Below are positions 1 through 22,906 of a stretch of 64,000 bases of DNA, piece after piece (the stretch's first letter is position 1; every line of letters begins with the position of its first letter). The position numbers were made by a program, and so were the translations under genes. Under the pieces are notes generated by a model. It ran no database searches and had not been told where the DNA came from. It saw nothing but the letters and a program-made list of their open reading frames with translations. Source of the stretch: Erpobdella octoculata (Eukaryota; Annelida; Clitellata; Hirudinida; Erpobdellidae); NCBI GenBank assembly GCA_963978895.1, contig OZ022238.1:11930918-11994917 (forward strand), written 5' to 3'.

Positions 1-98
1 ACATACATACATACATACATACATACATACATACATACATACATACATACATACATACATACATACATACATACATACATACATACATACATACATAC
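1..98. repeat. (ACAT)n microsatellite at the window edge
   Basis: Uninterrupted ACAT units run from the first base to about position 98. The array probably continues to the left of the window. Confidence 0.97.
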
Positions 99-349
99 AA
101 AATTGGTTCGGACTTCTTCCGAAAAAGAAAATAAACTCAGATTAAACGAGGAATGTGAGTATTGAACATTCCGCGTGATTGTTTAAACTTCATTTCTTAG
201 TTCATTTTAATCTCAGATGAGATGCTGTCGAAAGAGTTTAAAATATAGAGAAATAAATGAACTGAATAAAATCGAAAGTTCTTTTTTTAAATTAGTCTTA
301 GCTGATTAAGCTGTTCGTAACAAGCCGAAGAAAGAGGAAAAGTAATGTT

Positions 350-663
350 AACAAGTGAATCAAAAAACAAGATTTTTTAAAAACACACTTTTATATAATC
401 GATTGTGTAGGCCACATTCTGTTACATAATCAACAAACATATTAGCATAGACAATAAATAGTTCGACGGAAATATCACAAATACTTATTTAATTACATTT
501 TGTCCAATCGATCCGAAAATTTGACAGAATGCATTGTTGATCAGTTCGGAGGTAGGTTTTAATTTTTAAGTCTCTAGCTCATCGGGAAGTTAGTTTAAAA
601 TCGATTGCAAATTTTGACTACAGATCGACAGACAGAGAAGTCAAGTTAAGTAAAAGTGTGTAA
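350..663 (+). mobile_element. Short non-autonomous element, family D (ACAAGTGAA...GTGTGTAA)
   Basis: About 310 bp, starting AACAAGTGAATC and ending AAAAGTGTGTAA. A second copy of the same body lies at 12315-12615, sharing the segment around GTTCGACG, the 'ctctagctcatcgggaag' block and a CAGACAGAGAAGTCAAG motif near the 3' end. There is no ORF. Start and end resemble families A and B in this window, so I treat all three as one superfamily of non-coding elements. The class is unknown; no clear target duplication or terminal inverted repeat is visible. Confidence 0.6.
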
Positions 664-1411
664 AAAATAAGCTTAGTTTGATCTAGTTTCATTCTAGCAA
701 CCTTAGAACGCCAAACACATCAGTCAAGTAGTTTATGCTTCAAAACAGATCATTTTCAGTATAAATATTCTCAGTTGGTTGGTTAATTAAATCAAATTTT
801 ATCAAGCAAAAAAATGAGCAAACTTAATAAAAGTATATGTTTTATTATTTTAAATTTTTAAATATAAGACATTAAAATAAAACATAACTAATATTTCCAC
901 TCTTCTGAGTTTCCGAAAGGAGAAAAAAACCAATATAAAACTATGCAAGAAAAATAACGGAAAGACAGACTTTTTGGTATAAACGATCATTGGGTTTCGG
1001 ATTGGTTGCGGATTTGTGATTCATCAAATCTTTAATCCTTCTAGTCTGTAAGAAATCAAATAAAAAATGAAAAGAAATAAAAAAAACTGAATCATCTAAA
1101 AAAAATATAGCCGGTAAAATATAGTTAAAGAGAAAAAAAAGAAATAGAGAAAAGGAGAAAAAGGCGAGAAAGAAAAAAGGGAGATAAAAACGAGAGTGAG
1201 AGAGAAAAATTTATAGAGAAATGAACTTATGATTCCATAAACAACAAAAAAAACAACGTGAATAAAGACGACCGAATGGAAAGAAAAACGATAAAAAAAG
1301 AAAGAAAGAAAGGTGATGGGTGCGAAAAAATAACCCAAAAGACAGAATGAGGAACAGTAACAAGCAGGCATAGCAAAGCTAACAGAAGCTGACATTTGAT
1401 TCAGCCGTTTC
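664..1411. other. AT-rich non-coding stretch
   Basis: Purine-rich, AT-rich sequence without a supportable gene. The minus-strand open frame at 1096-1413 is a low-complexity Phe/Ser run produced by the GA-rich plus strand and is not credible as a gene. I see no RNA gene or repeat family here. Confidence 0.5.
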
Positions 1412-1546
1412 ATGCAAGCATGGAATCCTTACAATGGAAACCAGATTATGTCTTCTCCCCAGACAACCGGGGAAACATCCTTCCGTGACAACAATGAAAC
1501 TTATTCCAACGCCACATCATGCGAGGCCGTTGGCATTTATAATTTG
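1412..1546 (+). CDS. Possible orphan 5' coding exon (45 codons, function unknown)
   Basis: An ATG at 1412 opens 45 codons that end at TTG before a GTAATA splice-donor-like sequence at 1547. Composition is balanced, unlike the surrounding AT-rich DNA. The peptide is hydrophilic, has two N-glycosylation sequons (NET, NAT) and one Cys, and ends in a short hydrophobic stretch (AVGIYN). It would fit the extracellular N-terminus of a receptor, but no family can be named. Without splicing the frame stops at about 1582. No partner exon is recognised downstream, so this may be a fragment or chance. Confidence 0.25.
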
Positions 1547-2264
1547 GTAATAATAGTAAACAAAATAATAAATAATTGAAAAAACAAAAAAGTGCAAATT
1601 CTTTAAAAAGATGCAAAAACAAATGTTGCTCTTAAATAAAAATTACAAAAGGCTAGTTATATATCGGAGAAATTCAGCGCCATTTTGTTTAATGCGGTAA
1701 ATGCTCAGTTTTCCAATATTTTAAAAGTTTATAAAGATTTACGATTTATAGAAATATTTGCTATTTTTACAATGTTGAATTTTCGTTTAAAAGAGACCGT
1801 TATTTTTATTAATTTTTTTGTTGTTTCTTGGCGTTCCTTACAGTTTTGTTTCCATTTAGCTAAATTTATGCAAACTAAATTACTAAATCTCAAATAACTT
1901 TTCAGTAGTCGTTGTCAGTTTGGTAATCTTTCATTTTGAGCGAATGAATGATTTTTGCTACTTTCAATGAAATTTGTGTTGTGTAAAATATTTGCTAATT
2001 AAACCTAATATTAAAGTAACAAAATAAAAAATTTTGTACAATTTTTTTTAAATTATTAAAAATCTATTGCTGCTTTGAAAGGATATCTGTCAAAGTTAAA
2101 CAATGGTACGTGGAATAACACATTGGCGTTTAAAGAAGAAAGTTAAAGGTTTTCGAACAACAACACCAATTGATTGAAATACTAAATTATCAACTGTCAT
2201 CTAGCAAATGTAAAAAAACCTCAACCAACGAAGTATACCATCTATCAAGGAAAACGTTTATGTA
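1547..2264. other. AT-rich non-coding stretch
   Basis: No credible coding sequence or recognisable element. The plus-strand frame at 1685-1897 is AT-rich and lacks domain features. Confidence 0.5.
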
Positions 2265-2626
2265 AACAAGTAAATTAAAAACGAATTTTTAAAACCAATG
2301 CTGTTATATGTAATTAAAACACAAATTTTGCAATTAATTTTTTCTTATATTACTCTTTTATTTTATATTAAAGTCGAAATATTTTAATTATATCGAAATA
2401 TCGAAATTAATTAAAATTAACTAAATTAATTGACTTATTGTAAAACTAATAATTGAATATTGCATTGTCTTCTATTTTGAGCATGTATGCAAAATTTGAA
2501 AAAAATCTATCATCAGGAAGTGACTCAAAAATTGATTGCAAGATTTGAAACAGACAGAGAAACAGACAGACAGAGAAACAGACAGACAGAGAAACAGAGA
2601 CGACGAGTTAATAAAAGCATTGGTAA
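2265..2626 (+). mobile_element. Short non-autonomous element, family A (ACAAGTAAATT...ATTGGTAA)
   Basis: About 360 bp, beginning AACAAGTAAATTAAAAACG and ending AAAAGCATTGGTAA, with a CAGACAGACAGAGAAA microsatellite-like block just before the 3' end. Nearly identical copies lie at 22095-22445, 23311-23660 and 44235-44576 (reverse), and 5'-truncated copies at about 22696-22906 and 23876-24087. It is non-coding. The high similarity between copies suggests fairly recent spread. Confidence 0.8.
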
Positions 2627-2683
2627 AAACACCACCGTTACGGATTCAACACTTATAAGCTAATTAGAAATAAACAGTTATGT

Positions 2684-2858
2684 TAACTCCACCTTGCTTT
2701 TGCAAGCCAGTCCCAAGCCTGGAGAAAGGAGAAGGGAAAAGTTAAAAGGATCAAATTATGATCCTCAACAGGAAATACCTAGGTGCTTCCTACATACATC
2801 TTTAAAAGTCTCAAAACATCTTGCGTAAAGAACTATAAACTATTAAACAAAAAAAACT
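2684..2858 (+). mobile_element. Short retroposed repeat, family E (A-rich 3' end)
   Basis: About 175 bp from TTAACTCCACCTTGC through GCCAGTCCCAAGCCTGGAG to an A-rich tail. A better preserved copy at 26351-26528 has a poly(A) tail and a 14-bp target duplication. The GCCAGTCCCAAGCC motif resembles the 3' region of widespread animal LINE/SINE repeats (recalled, not checked). Confidence 0.6.
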
Positions 2859-3239
2859 AGCTATGTTCAATCTTAAAACACCTGGTATAAAGGAATGTGA
2901 ACTGTTATAAAAAAGCTATGTACTTGCTTTGGCAATACTTATAGTAGTATTGTTATAAAATGTAAAAAATTTAATTAAAATATAAAATATAAATGAATAA
3001 ATTATAAATATGGTAAATAATACAAAGATCAGCGTAAATATATATATAGTATGATAGTAAGTTTATAAAATATAAATACTTATTATGTGAAGTATGTAAG
3101 GATTGAAAATTTAAAAATCTTTCGATTCAATATGGAGTAAACAGATTTTGTATTAAAAATTTGAAAATTTGAAAATTGAATGTCGATTTTTTAAATAAAT
3201 TAAATATTAAAGGTTCGTTTCTCTACAATGACGATCCAG

Positions 3240-3375
3240 ATGATGAGAAGAGAAATGATGATGATGACGATGATACTGATGCTGATGCTTATGATGATCA
3301 TGATGACGACGACGACGACGATGATGATGATGATGACGATGATGATAATGATGACGATGATGATAATAATGATCG
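3240..3375. repeat. (GAT/GAC)n trinucleotide array
   Basis: Imperfect GAT and GAC units. They create poly-Asp, poly-Ser and poly-His frames on both strands that I do not regard as genes. Confidence 0.9.
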
Positions 3376-3399
3376 TGGTGGGATACCAATGGCAATGTA

Positions 3400-3640
3400 G
3401 ATAATCAGACCGGTTATGATTATGATGTAAAAGAAAACAGCAACATATAAATCTAGATAAGTGTTGTACTTTTGCATCTTGGGCTCAGGAGATTTGGCCG
3501 CGGATGAGCGGACCAATCAGCGAACCGTGACTAGCATGGCGGCTTATGTTGTCCTCAGCGGTATATCTGAAAGTAGCCACATCGGCATCACCATTGTCCT
3601 CATTTTTACTTTTACAATCGGAATTTTATCTCCAATGTAA
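3400..3640. other. GC-richer island: promoter-like on plus strand, exon-like on minus strand
   Basis: This stretch stands out from AT-rich surroundings. On the plus strand there is a CCAATC box (about 3511) and, 20-odd bases on, ATGGCGGC at about 3535, which matches the core of a TISU-type start; the short frame it opens is hydrophobic and stops after roughly 34 codons. On the minus strand, about 3505-3640 reads as a balanced frame of about 45 codons ending in a stop, and 3298-3516 reads, in another frame, as a peptide with a strong transmembrane segment (YVAVFFYIIIITGLIIYIAI). I cannot join these two minus-strand frames with confidence. It could be a decayed exon pair, a real exon with unseen splicing, or a promoter. 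Confidence 0.3.
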
Positions 3641-4000
3641 ATAAATTATATTGGTACTGTTGCTGTAATATTCAGTCTCATCAAGATCTCCTTTTGTCTT
3701 TACCAACCTCACCATCACCACTATTACAATCATCATCACCAATACATCATCATCATAATCAGCATCAACATTGTCATCAACATTAGTGAAACTGGGTCAT
3801 TGGCCGAGTAGTCAAGGGGCCCCCGAAAGCCCATCCCTTAAAAACTTTTAATTGCAAAATAATTGTTTAAATGTATCAACTGTTATTCAAAGACATTTGA
3901 TAATTTTTACATGGGAGGTCGTGGAATCTCGAACAAATGCTAAACACAAATTGTCCGATAACGATATCAAGGTAAGTGGAAGGAACTACTGATGAAGTAA

Positions 4001-4052
4001 GAAAAAGAAAGAGATGCTAGAAAAGTTAAAAGACCAGCAGAGTGGGCCGCCA

Positions 4053-4106
<54 letters not shown>

Positions 4107-4175
4107 GTGGAAAAGAAAAAAGATGCTAAAAAAGTTTAAAGGCTAGACAGCTACAAAAGTGACGTCTACGTGGAA
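4001..4175. repeat. (AT)n array inside a short direct duplication
   Basis: An (AT)n run at about 4055-4105 separates two similar copies of an A/G-rich segment (both contain GATGCTA..AAGTT..AAG). The duplication looks local; no gene is involved. Confidence 0.7.
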
Positions 4176-5400
4176 AAAAGAGAGAAGCTAGCAGGAGAGA
4201 TTGACCTCATAGAACTTAAATGAGCTTGCAAGGAAGCTCTACTGAACCTTAACAAAAGTGTTATTCATGTTATTTTTTCAGCGTGAATCACTTATATTTA
4301 GGCTTTATTTTTATAATTGCTCGATCTTTATTTTAGGTATTTCAGATGTCTTTATTGCAATTTTTCCGCAAAAGCAAGCAACTGATCATTTTGAAATTTG
4401 AATAAACAAAATCAGTTTTAGTCAAATAGTTCATGTTATTGTTTGTGGTTTGTGGATATGAATATTTTATTTAGATCATTGTTGTTAAAGTGAATTCAAG
4501 AAGGGATTAACACGTTTCAAAATGTCTAGATAGGGTAGATTTGAATGTATACTATTAACTTTTTAGGGCTACTCTTGCAAGTACTTAAGCCCCTCCTAGA
4601 AAAATATGGCTGATTACCGGTTTGTGTCATTGTTTCGAATTTTGAAGTAAAATTTCGAAGATGTGCCATGCAGATCTTTACGAGCTAAACATGTAACGTC
4701 TTCTGATGTTCTTGGCTGGATCAGTGAAAAGTGATTTAAAATTTTCCTAAAATGTCTGGAACTTTCTGGAAAACTTTCTGAAAATTTCTCAGTATGAAAA
4801 AATTAATCGCAAAATAAATTGAGTTAGAATTTAATTTTACAAAATACTTAGAGCTGCAAAATAATAACTTTTAATACTTTTGATGAGTTATACATACAAA
4901 TTAAATTTATTTATAATACCTTATTAGTTTTGCAAGCCAGGCAGATTTTTTCACAGCTGGTTTTATAAGTTCAATATGTATATAATGGTAGTGTAAATTT
5001 TCATTGAGGATTGAATATTTCTTCTCTTCGCTAAATTAATCACACGATTCCTAAAATGTCAATTTTACTACGAATGAACTTCAGTGCTTCTGCAGCAACA
5101 GATATTAATTTTATATTCCTTCTGTTTCAGACATCAGAAAAAGGAGTAAATAAATTGTTAATAACCCCAGCTGCAACCCAAAAACATGAATCCAACACTA
5201 TTGTTTCAAGTGCATTATCGCTGGCATTTCCTAATATTTCAAAACAATTAAATTAAAATAAATTTTATTAAAATAATTTCTTGAAAATGTCCACCTTGTG
5301 GAAATTTTCACTTGTTGAAACTTTCCGGACATTTTCAACACTATCAGGGGTTGTGGAGGGTGTAGGAAAGTGCATGCCACAATGAAAAAATTCTATGCCC
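4176..5400. other. Non-coding stretch, possible old DNA-transposon debris
   Basis: No supportable gene. AATGTC.GGAA.TTT motifs at about 4750 and, inverted, near 5320 could be the worn ends of an element. The open frame between them (5056-5256) has no recognisable domain. Confidence 0.3.
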
Positions 5401-5403
5401 CTA

Positions 5404-5448
5404 TCGTTAATGTCATCATCACCATCATCGTCATCGTCATCGTCGTCG

Positions 5449-5489
<41 letters not shown>

Positions 5490-5571
5490 GTCATCGTCAC
5501 TATCATCAACATCATCATCATCATCTTCCTCACTATCATCAACAATATCATTATCATCATCACCGTCGTCT

Positions 5572-5607
<36 letters not shown>

Positions 5608-5642
5608 GTTGTTGTCGTCATCATCATCATCATCACCGTCAT
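5404..5642. repeat. (ATC)n trinucleotide array
   Basis: About 240 bp of mostly ATC units with GTC and ACC variants. It generates long poly-Asp, poly-Ser and poly-Ile frames on both strands, which are compositional artefacts. Confidence 0.92.
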
Positions 5643-5887
5643 CTGACCATATAATTATTATATCATATATGCAGCGGCACAGGAAACAAACAAACTCTTA
5701 TAGACCTCCATACACAAAGAATAAAAAAGTAGAATTCCTCAACCGTTTAATTCCGCGGCACAAAAAATAATAAAAAAACTATTCTTTTCTTTTCAAAAAC
5801 TGCATTTAAATGTTTTTTTAAAAATTGATTTGATAGAAATGTTTGCATTGCGTCTAAAAACTGAAAAATTTATCATCTTGAGCATGG

Positions 5888-6030
5888 GTATGGGAAGGGA
5901 GCAGGGTGGAAAGGTGGAAGGGTGGAAGGGTTGATGTAGTAGGGTGGAAGGGTGGGAGGGTAGTAGGGTGGAAGGGTGGCAGGATGGTAAGGTGGAAGCG
6001 TGGTAGGGTGGAAGGATGGAAAGGTCGGAG
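5888..6030. repeat. GGTGGAAGG minisatellite
   Basis: Irregular tandem units of GGTGGAAGG and GGTAGTAGG, about 140 bp. Confidence 0.85.
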
Positions 6031-6342
6031 TGAGTTAAAAATAACAGAAAGCAATTTCAGTGAGTTTCTGCAGAGGATCGCACATTTCGCTCACAAAATT
6101 GAGTTTCTCGCTCGGACAATCAAGAATTATTTCAACCGAGTTTTTGACTTTTCATGTCGTCTCGTTCTCAAACACGTGTTGAAATAAGTCGGATTGCACG
6201 TATTGCTATCGCTGACTTCATATTACTACAAAGTGAATGTTATGACAAAAAATGTGGCCTGCTGTGACTAAAAATGTAGCCTGCTGTGACTAAACCCGTT
6301 ATGCTAAAGGCCCACTATGATCAAAATTAACAAAAAGCAATA

Positions 6343-7224
6343 CAGTAGAACCTCTCTTATGCGACTTCTCCATTGCCACGTAAAATCGGTCGCATACGTG
6401 GGTGAGTCGCATAAAAGAAAGTCACATTTTTTTCAGAATTACATATACAGACAACAAAGAGTAATCAGTAGTTTATCTTTTTAAATCAACTAACAGTCAT
6501 ATAAACAAAAGTTATGGTCTAAAATAGTTTTAGATTGTTTGTTGTTTTAAATTATTTAATTTAACACTACACAACTCCAAAGACGCTTTAATGAGATGAC
6601 TAGCTAACATACTGTTGTCGTGCTTACAAGCATACTTTAAAAGCTTATTAACATATAAAATTGTAGTTTGACTATTAATGAATTCATCATCCGAATCTTT
6701 TAAATCAATGTCTTCAATGTTTTTTCAACCACAACTGGGACGCCTTAGACATTCGAACTTGTTGGCTCATTAGCATCGCCACTGACATACTCTTCAAAAT
6801 TGACTCCCGCCAGGATTGAATGGTCTACCATATCACCATCGAATTCTAGAGCCAGAGCCTCTGTAGAATTTGTGACATTACATGGACCGAAATGTAAAGT
6901 TGGTTTGGTCTGAACAAGAGTATTGGTTACTGAGGAGTAGACAGACCAAAGGAACGTGAAAATTAACAAAACCCCACTGGCTTTTATTTCACATACCTAC
7001 AAGCAATTTCAAAGGCTTTCATCTACTGCAGGTCACATAATAGAGTTATTTATACAAATAATGCCACAGAAACAAGGTAGTTTGTCGCGTTACGGAGTTT
7101 GTTGCATAACAGGAACAGATTAGTCTGGAAGAGTAAGTATATTTCAATCCGTGCAAACTTTTTAGGTCGTATAAGCACTAAAGTCGTATAACGGGGGGGG
7201 GGTCGTATAAGCGAGGTCCTACTG
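6343..7224. mobile_element. Pogo/Tigger-like DNA transposon relic
   Basis: Terminal inverted repeats are visible: CAGTAGAACCTCTCTTATGC on the left and, read in reverse, CAGTAGGACCTCGCTTATAC on the right, each bordered by TA (6341-6342 and 7225-7226), the Tc1/mariner-pogo target. The interior is degenerate. A minus-strand frame at 6745-6969 retains a patch (NFEEYVSGDA) like the acidic C-terminal tail of Tigger transposases. No complete transposase remains. The TA duplication and TIRs make the class assignment fairly secure. Confidence 0.8.
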
Positions 7225-7262
7225 TAATGGTGAAAATCATATTACGTTACGATTTTTTATTA

Positions 7263-7300
7263 CTAGCTGAGTTACCCGGCGTTGCTCGGGGTTTTTTTTG
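7263..7300 (-). mobile_element. Solo Helitron 3' terminus
   Basis: Read on the minus strand, the sequence ends in a CCGAGCAACGCCGGG hairpin followed by a short spacer and CTAG, the layout of a Helitron 3' end (hairpin plus CTRR). Identical layouts occur at 12872, 24441, 25173 and 57140. The rest of this copy is not recognisable. Confidence 0.6.
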
Positions 7301-7615
7301 TTATTAGTTTTGTTAAGCAAAATAAGGAACACAATGTTTTAAATGAAATTAATAAATACTAAAAATAAATTAAATTAAGTTTATAAATATTTTGGTTCAG
7401 ACACACAGCCATCTCGCTACGCCACTCACAATGTGAAAATGCGTAGAGCAGAAAATTGCTTAGCTGAAGCGATCAGGTTGCTTTGCACTATGGAGTACAT
7501 CAAAAAGCGACGTTTTCAAAATAAATGATGATGGCGATTTATAAGAATTATTATAAAAAATAAATCACTATGTTTTTGTCATAGAGATGTTTCTGTCATA
7601 TCGGGTTATTTGTAC

Positions 7616-8834
7616 CAGTGGCGCACCCACCATCTTTTTTCAGAGGGTTTGATACATTTTTGAGGGTTTGGAAATTTTTTGGAAGATAATGATATTTTTC
7701 AGTTTTAATTATTTCATACTTCTTAAACCCTATTAAACAACAAAAGTTTTCAATAAAGTTAAATCAAACTTTATTTCAATTTTATTTTAAATTCAAAAAT
7801 ATCTACTTTTTAAAATGTCAAGAAATATTATGTATTAATTTACAAATTATGTATTAATTTACAAATTATGTATTAATTTAAAAATTATGTATTAATTTAC
7901 AAATTATGTATTAATTTACAAATTATGTATTAATTTACAAATTATGTATTAATTTACAAATTATGTATTAATTTACAAATTATGTATTAATTTACAAATT
8001 ATGTATTAATTTACAAATTATGTATTAATTTACAAATTATGTATTAATTTACAAATTATGTATTAATTTACAAATTATGTATTAATTTACAAATTATGTA
8101 TTAATTTACAAATTATGTATTAATTTACAAATTATGTATTAATTTACAAATTATGTATTAATTTACAAATTATGTATTAATTTACAAATTATGTATTAAT
8201 TTACAAATTATGTATTAATTTACAAATTATGTATTAATTTACAAATTATGTATTAATTTACAAATTATGTATTAATTTACAAATTATGTATTAATTTACA
8301 AATTATGTATTAATTTACAAATTATGTATTAATTTACAAATTATGTATTAATTTACAAATTATGTATTAATTTACAAATTATGTATTAATTTACAAATTA
8401 TGTATTAATTTACAAATAAACTATTTTAGTTTAATAATTTATCAGCCATTTTATCCAAAATATAGTCCATTATTGGTGTGGAATATTTATAGAAATACAA
8501 ACAAGTTGAACCACATAATCTGTTCTCCAATGAAAAACTTTTAAAAACAGTTTTTGCCGAATATATATATGAAACCCCTAAATATTTTTTATGAAAACGA
8601 TAGTAGAGATGTACCAAAACTTATACAATGGCTAACTAACAAAAATAATTTTACATCATTTTTTCCGATTTCATCATTAGTTAAACTAGTTTATTCAATA
8701 TTTCCAGGCAGCACAATTATTTTGAAATAATTTTTTAAGGGGGGTGGTGTGGGTTCAACTAAAAATGTTCCTTTTGGTAGTAAACAAATTTTTACAATAA
8801 TCTTTTTCTCTAATTTACATTGGATGCGCCAATG
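7616..8834. mobile_element. Non-autonomous hAT relic carrying a large minisatellite
   Basis: The left end is CAGTGGCGCACCCA; the right end read in reverse is CATTGGCGCATCCA (12 of 14 matching). Flanking 8-bp segments ATTTGTAC and ATTTGCAT look like a worn target duplication, as for hAT elements. About half the interior is a 19-bp tandem array. No transposase is left. The element interrupts an older TTGTCATA-type tandem array seen on both flanks. Confidence 0.65.
7827..8416. repeat. 19-bp minisatellite, about 31 copies
   Basis: Units of ATTATGTATTAATTTACAA repeat almost without change (one early unit has AAAAA for ACAAA). The near-perfect identity implies recent expansion inside the hAT relic. 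Confidence 0.95.
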
Positions 8835-8849
8835 ATTTGCATAGTATAT

Positions 8850-8962
8850 CGTAGTGAAATTTTGTCATATAGCAGATTTTTGTCATACCGGATCTTTGTC
8901 ACAGCGGGTATTTTTTGTTATAGCGAGCCTTTGTCATAACGTGTCTTTGTAATGGCGGGAAG
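8850..8962. repeat. Degenerate TTGTCATA-CGGG tandem array
   Basis: Roughly 20-bp imperfect units built on TTTGTCATA plus CGGG. Two related units also lie at about 7575-7607, on the other side of the inserted hAT relic, so the array was once continuous. Confidence 0.6.
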
Positions 8963-10086
8963 GAAGCGCTGTTATCAGAGCTGTTCATCCACAGGTTAAC
9001 TTTCGCTGATCCGACACGACCAGTGGACAGCTTTGAGTCTGATTGCCGTTCCTGTCAACCTTTCACTATTATTTGGGATTATATTTGTTATTGGTATCAA
9101 AAATATATTAATATTCTTTAACAGATTACGTACAGTTTCATATAGCAAAATTGCATTTTGTCATAATGTGAACAATCTCACAAGCACATCCACACACGCT
9201 TGCAGACTCACACAGACGGTCACACACATTTGCACTCTAACACATACACATTAGAGGTGTGCGTGGTAATGAGCATCAAGTTTCAGGTACCGAAGTGATC
9301 TAAATTAACAATCTGGAACAACCACGAATATGGGGAGGAATTTTGCGGTGTTACCGCGGGAATGAAATCACAATTCTAAAGAAAACCTTATTTTTTGTCT
9401 AATTAAAACCCATCCATATCAATTTACCGAAACATTTTAGCAAGTGCTAGTTTTTTACTTTTAGTGCAAAGTCTTCGCTGACATTTCTTATGCTTTGCTT
9501 AAATTTTTCATTCTATGCTAATAGTTCTCATTCTTTACAACACAATGTTATTATAACGCTCAAATTTGATCACCGAAGTATTTCAAGTTCTAAAATCTCA
9601 GTATGCGTTTTTATATACGGAAAAAATTACATTCAGCATTTTATAAACTCCCAAATGAAATTGGATGAGTGCGGATGAAGATGGGGACACAATTCGGTCC
9701 CTGCTCAACTCTTAATCACACACACACAGACACACACACACAGACACACAGACACACACACACATTGTGTATGTATATTTAATGTATATGTATATGTATA
9801 TGCACCCAGTCATGCAGTGAGGCACAAGGGTGCTTGTTACTTGGATATAAAAATTGATCTTAAAATCTCGAAACACTTATTTGCTGTAGTCACGTGTCAG
9901 TCGTGTATGTGCGTGTGTACGGGTCTTCACGTCTGAGAGAAAAACATGAAATCGTTTCTTTAATTAAACAATTGTTGTGAATAGGAAATTTCAATTACTT
10001 ATCAACTTATTAGAAAATCTCGTTTTAATATAATTTTTGAATAATTTAATTATTCACATGTTTTAAGCAATTCGTCATTAAGAGTC
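8963..10086. other. 5' flank of the Ig-domain gene
   Basis: Contains (CA)n tracts at about 9180-9255 and 9718-9763 but no recognisable gene. A promoter or 5' untranslated exon for the gene starting at 10087 probably lies here; I cannot place it. Confidence 0.4.
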
Positions 10087-21442
<11,356 letters not shown>

Positions 21443-22067
21443 ACACGATCACTTAAAAGAGTCGTGAATAGTAATTCTTTCCCCTACTCCGTGATGTAAG
21501 CAGCACTACTCCACTTTCTTCGTCCAAACTTGCTTTGTGAGTGTTGGCTTTTAATACGATCCAGGATTATAAGGTATCTAAATAATTCAGGATACATTTT
21601 CAGGCTTTTCAACAATTTTAACCATGTATGTTGTCATTTGTGTGGTTGTGGTGTGAGTTAGGAAAAAGATTTATTCTAAAATACCACAAAACTACGCTAC
21701 TCTGTAAAAATGTTGGCATTCTTGCTTAGAAAATTATCAGTTATTGTTTCGAACTAGCAAACATGAAATCTTACACACAATTTTTCCATTACGGTCTTCT
21801 CAACATTTGTCTTTTCCAGGTTTTTAATTCACCAACATAGGAGGGAGTTCGATTTCCGAGTTCCACCGTCCAAATACCTTCTAAGAAGGAAGGATTCATA
21901 AATGCGGTCATCTATGTGTGCGTGATCCTGTCGCTGCTTTATATTTTGGTTGATTCACTTACAGAGCATTGGCATCAAATCCCGAACATTATGAATATTT
22001 TACTGGCGGGATTTTACACGGATTTTTTCATGTTTCAATGTTGAAAATCTTGAATTTTATTTGCAAA

Positions 22068-22073
22068 AATAAA
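22068..22073 (+). terminator. Candidate polyadenylation signal of the Ig gene
   Basis: AATAAA about 625 bp after the stop at 21442 and just before the next mobile element. Other AT-rich candidates cannot be excluded. Confidence 0.3.
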
Positions 22074-22094
22074 GTCAATTTTGACTTTTCAAAT

Positions 22095-22906
22095 AACAAG
22101 TAAATTAAAAACGAATTTTTAAAACCAATGCTCTTATATGTAATTAAAACACAAATTTTGCAATCAATTTTTTCTTATATTACTCTTTTATTTTATGTTA
22201 AAGTCGAAATATCTTAATTATATCGAAATATCGAAATTAATTAAAATTATCTAAATTAATTGACTTATTGTAAAACTAATAATTGAATATTGCATTGTCT
22301 TCTATTTTGAGCATGTATGCAAAATTTGAAAAAATCTATCATCAGGAAGTGACTCAAAAATTGATTGCAAGATTTGAAACAGACAGAGAAACAAACAGAC
22401 AGACAGAGAAACAGAGACGACGAGTTAATAAAAGCATTGGTAATAATAATAAAAATATCATCAAAAAGCATCGAATTTAAATATCTCAACTATTTTCATG
22501 AAAATTTCGTACACGCTTGAGAATCGCGGTCAGTGAGTGTGGTTCGTGTTAACTTGGTAAAATAGTCTGCCAGTCGGTTAGCGTTTTGTGGTCAAGAAAA
22601 CCCTCAAGAAAACCCTCAAGAAAACCCTCAAGAAAACCCTCAAGAAAACCCTCAAGAAAACCCACAAGAATCCCCTCGATAAAATCCTCAAGAAAATTAA
22701 CTAAATTAATTGACTTATTGTAAAACTAATAATTGAATATTGCATTGTCTTCTATCTTGAGCATGTATGCAAAATTTGAAAAAAATCTATCATCAGGAAG
22801 TGACTCAAAAATTGATTGCAAGATTTGAAACAGACAGAGAAACAGACAGACAGAGAAACAGACAGACAGAGAAACAGAGCCGACGAGTTAATAAAAGCAT
22901 TGGTAA
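22095..22906 (+). mobile_element. Composite unit, copy 1: full family A + spacer + truncated family A
   Basis: A full family A element (about 22095-22445), a unique spacer of about 250 bp ending in a 12-bp minisatellite (units CCCTCAAGAAAA, 22593-22690), and a second family A lacking its 5' third (about 22696-22906). The same three-part arrangement recurs at 23311-24087. Confidence 0.82.

Noticed and set aside
1..98. CRISPR array or telomere
   Set aside because: Pure ACAT microsatellite without spacers; not a known telomeric unit.
3176..3516. Poly-Asp, poly-Ser and poly-His frames
   Set aside because: Products of the (GAT/GAC)n array. Only the non-repetitive part of the 3298-3516 minus frame is discussed, under the island at 3400-3640.
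3795..3840. tRNA-like A box (TGGCCGAGTAGTCAAGG)
   Set aside because: No B box or tRNA fold follows within the needed distance; at most a fragment of a tRNA or SINE head.
5268..5654. Overlapping poly-Asp/Ile/Ser/His frames on both strands
   Set aside because: Trinucleotide (ATC)n artefacts.
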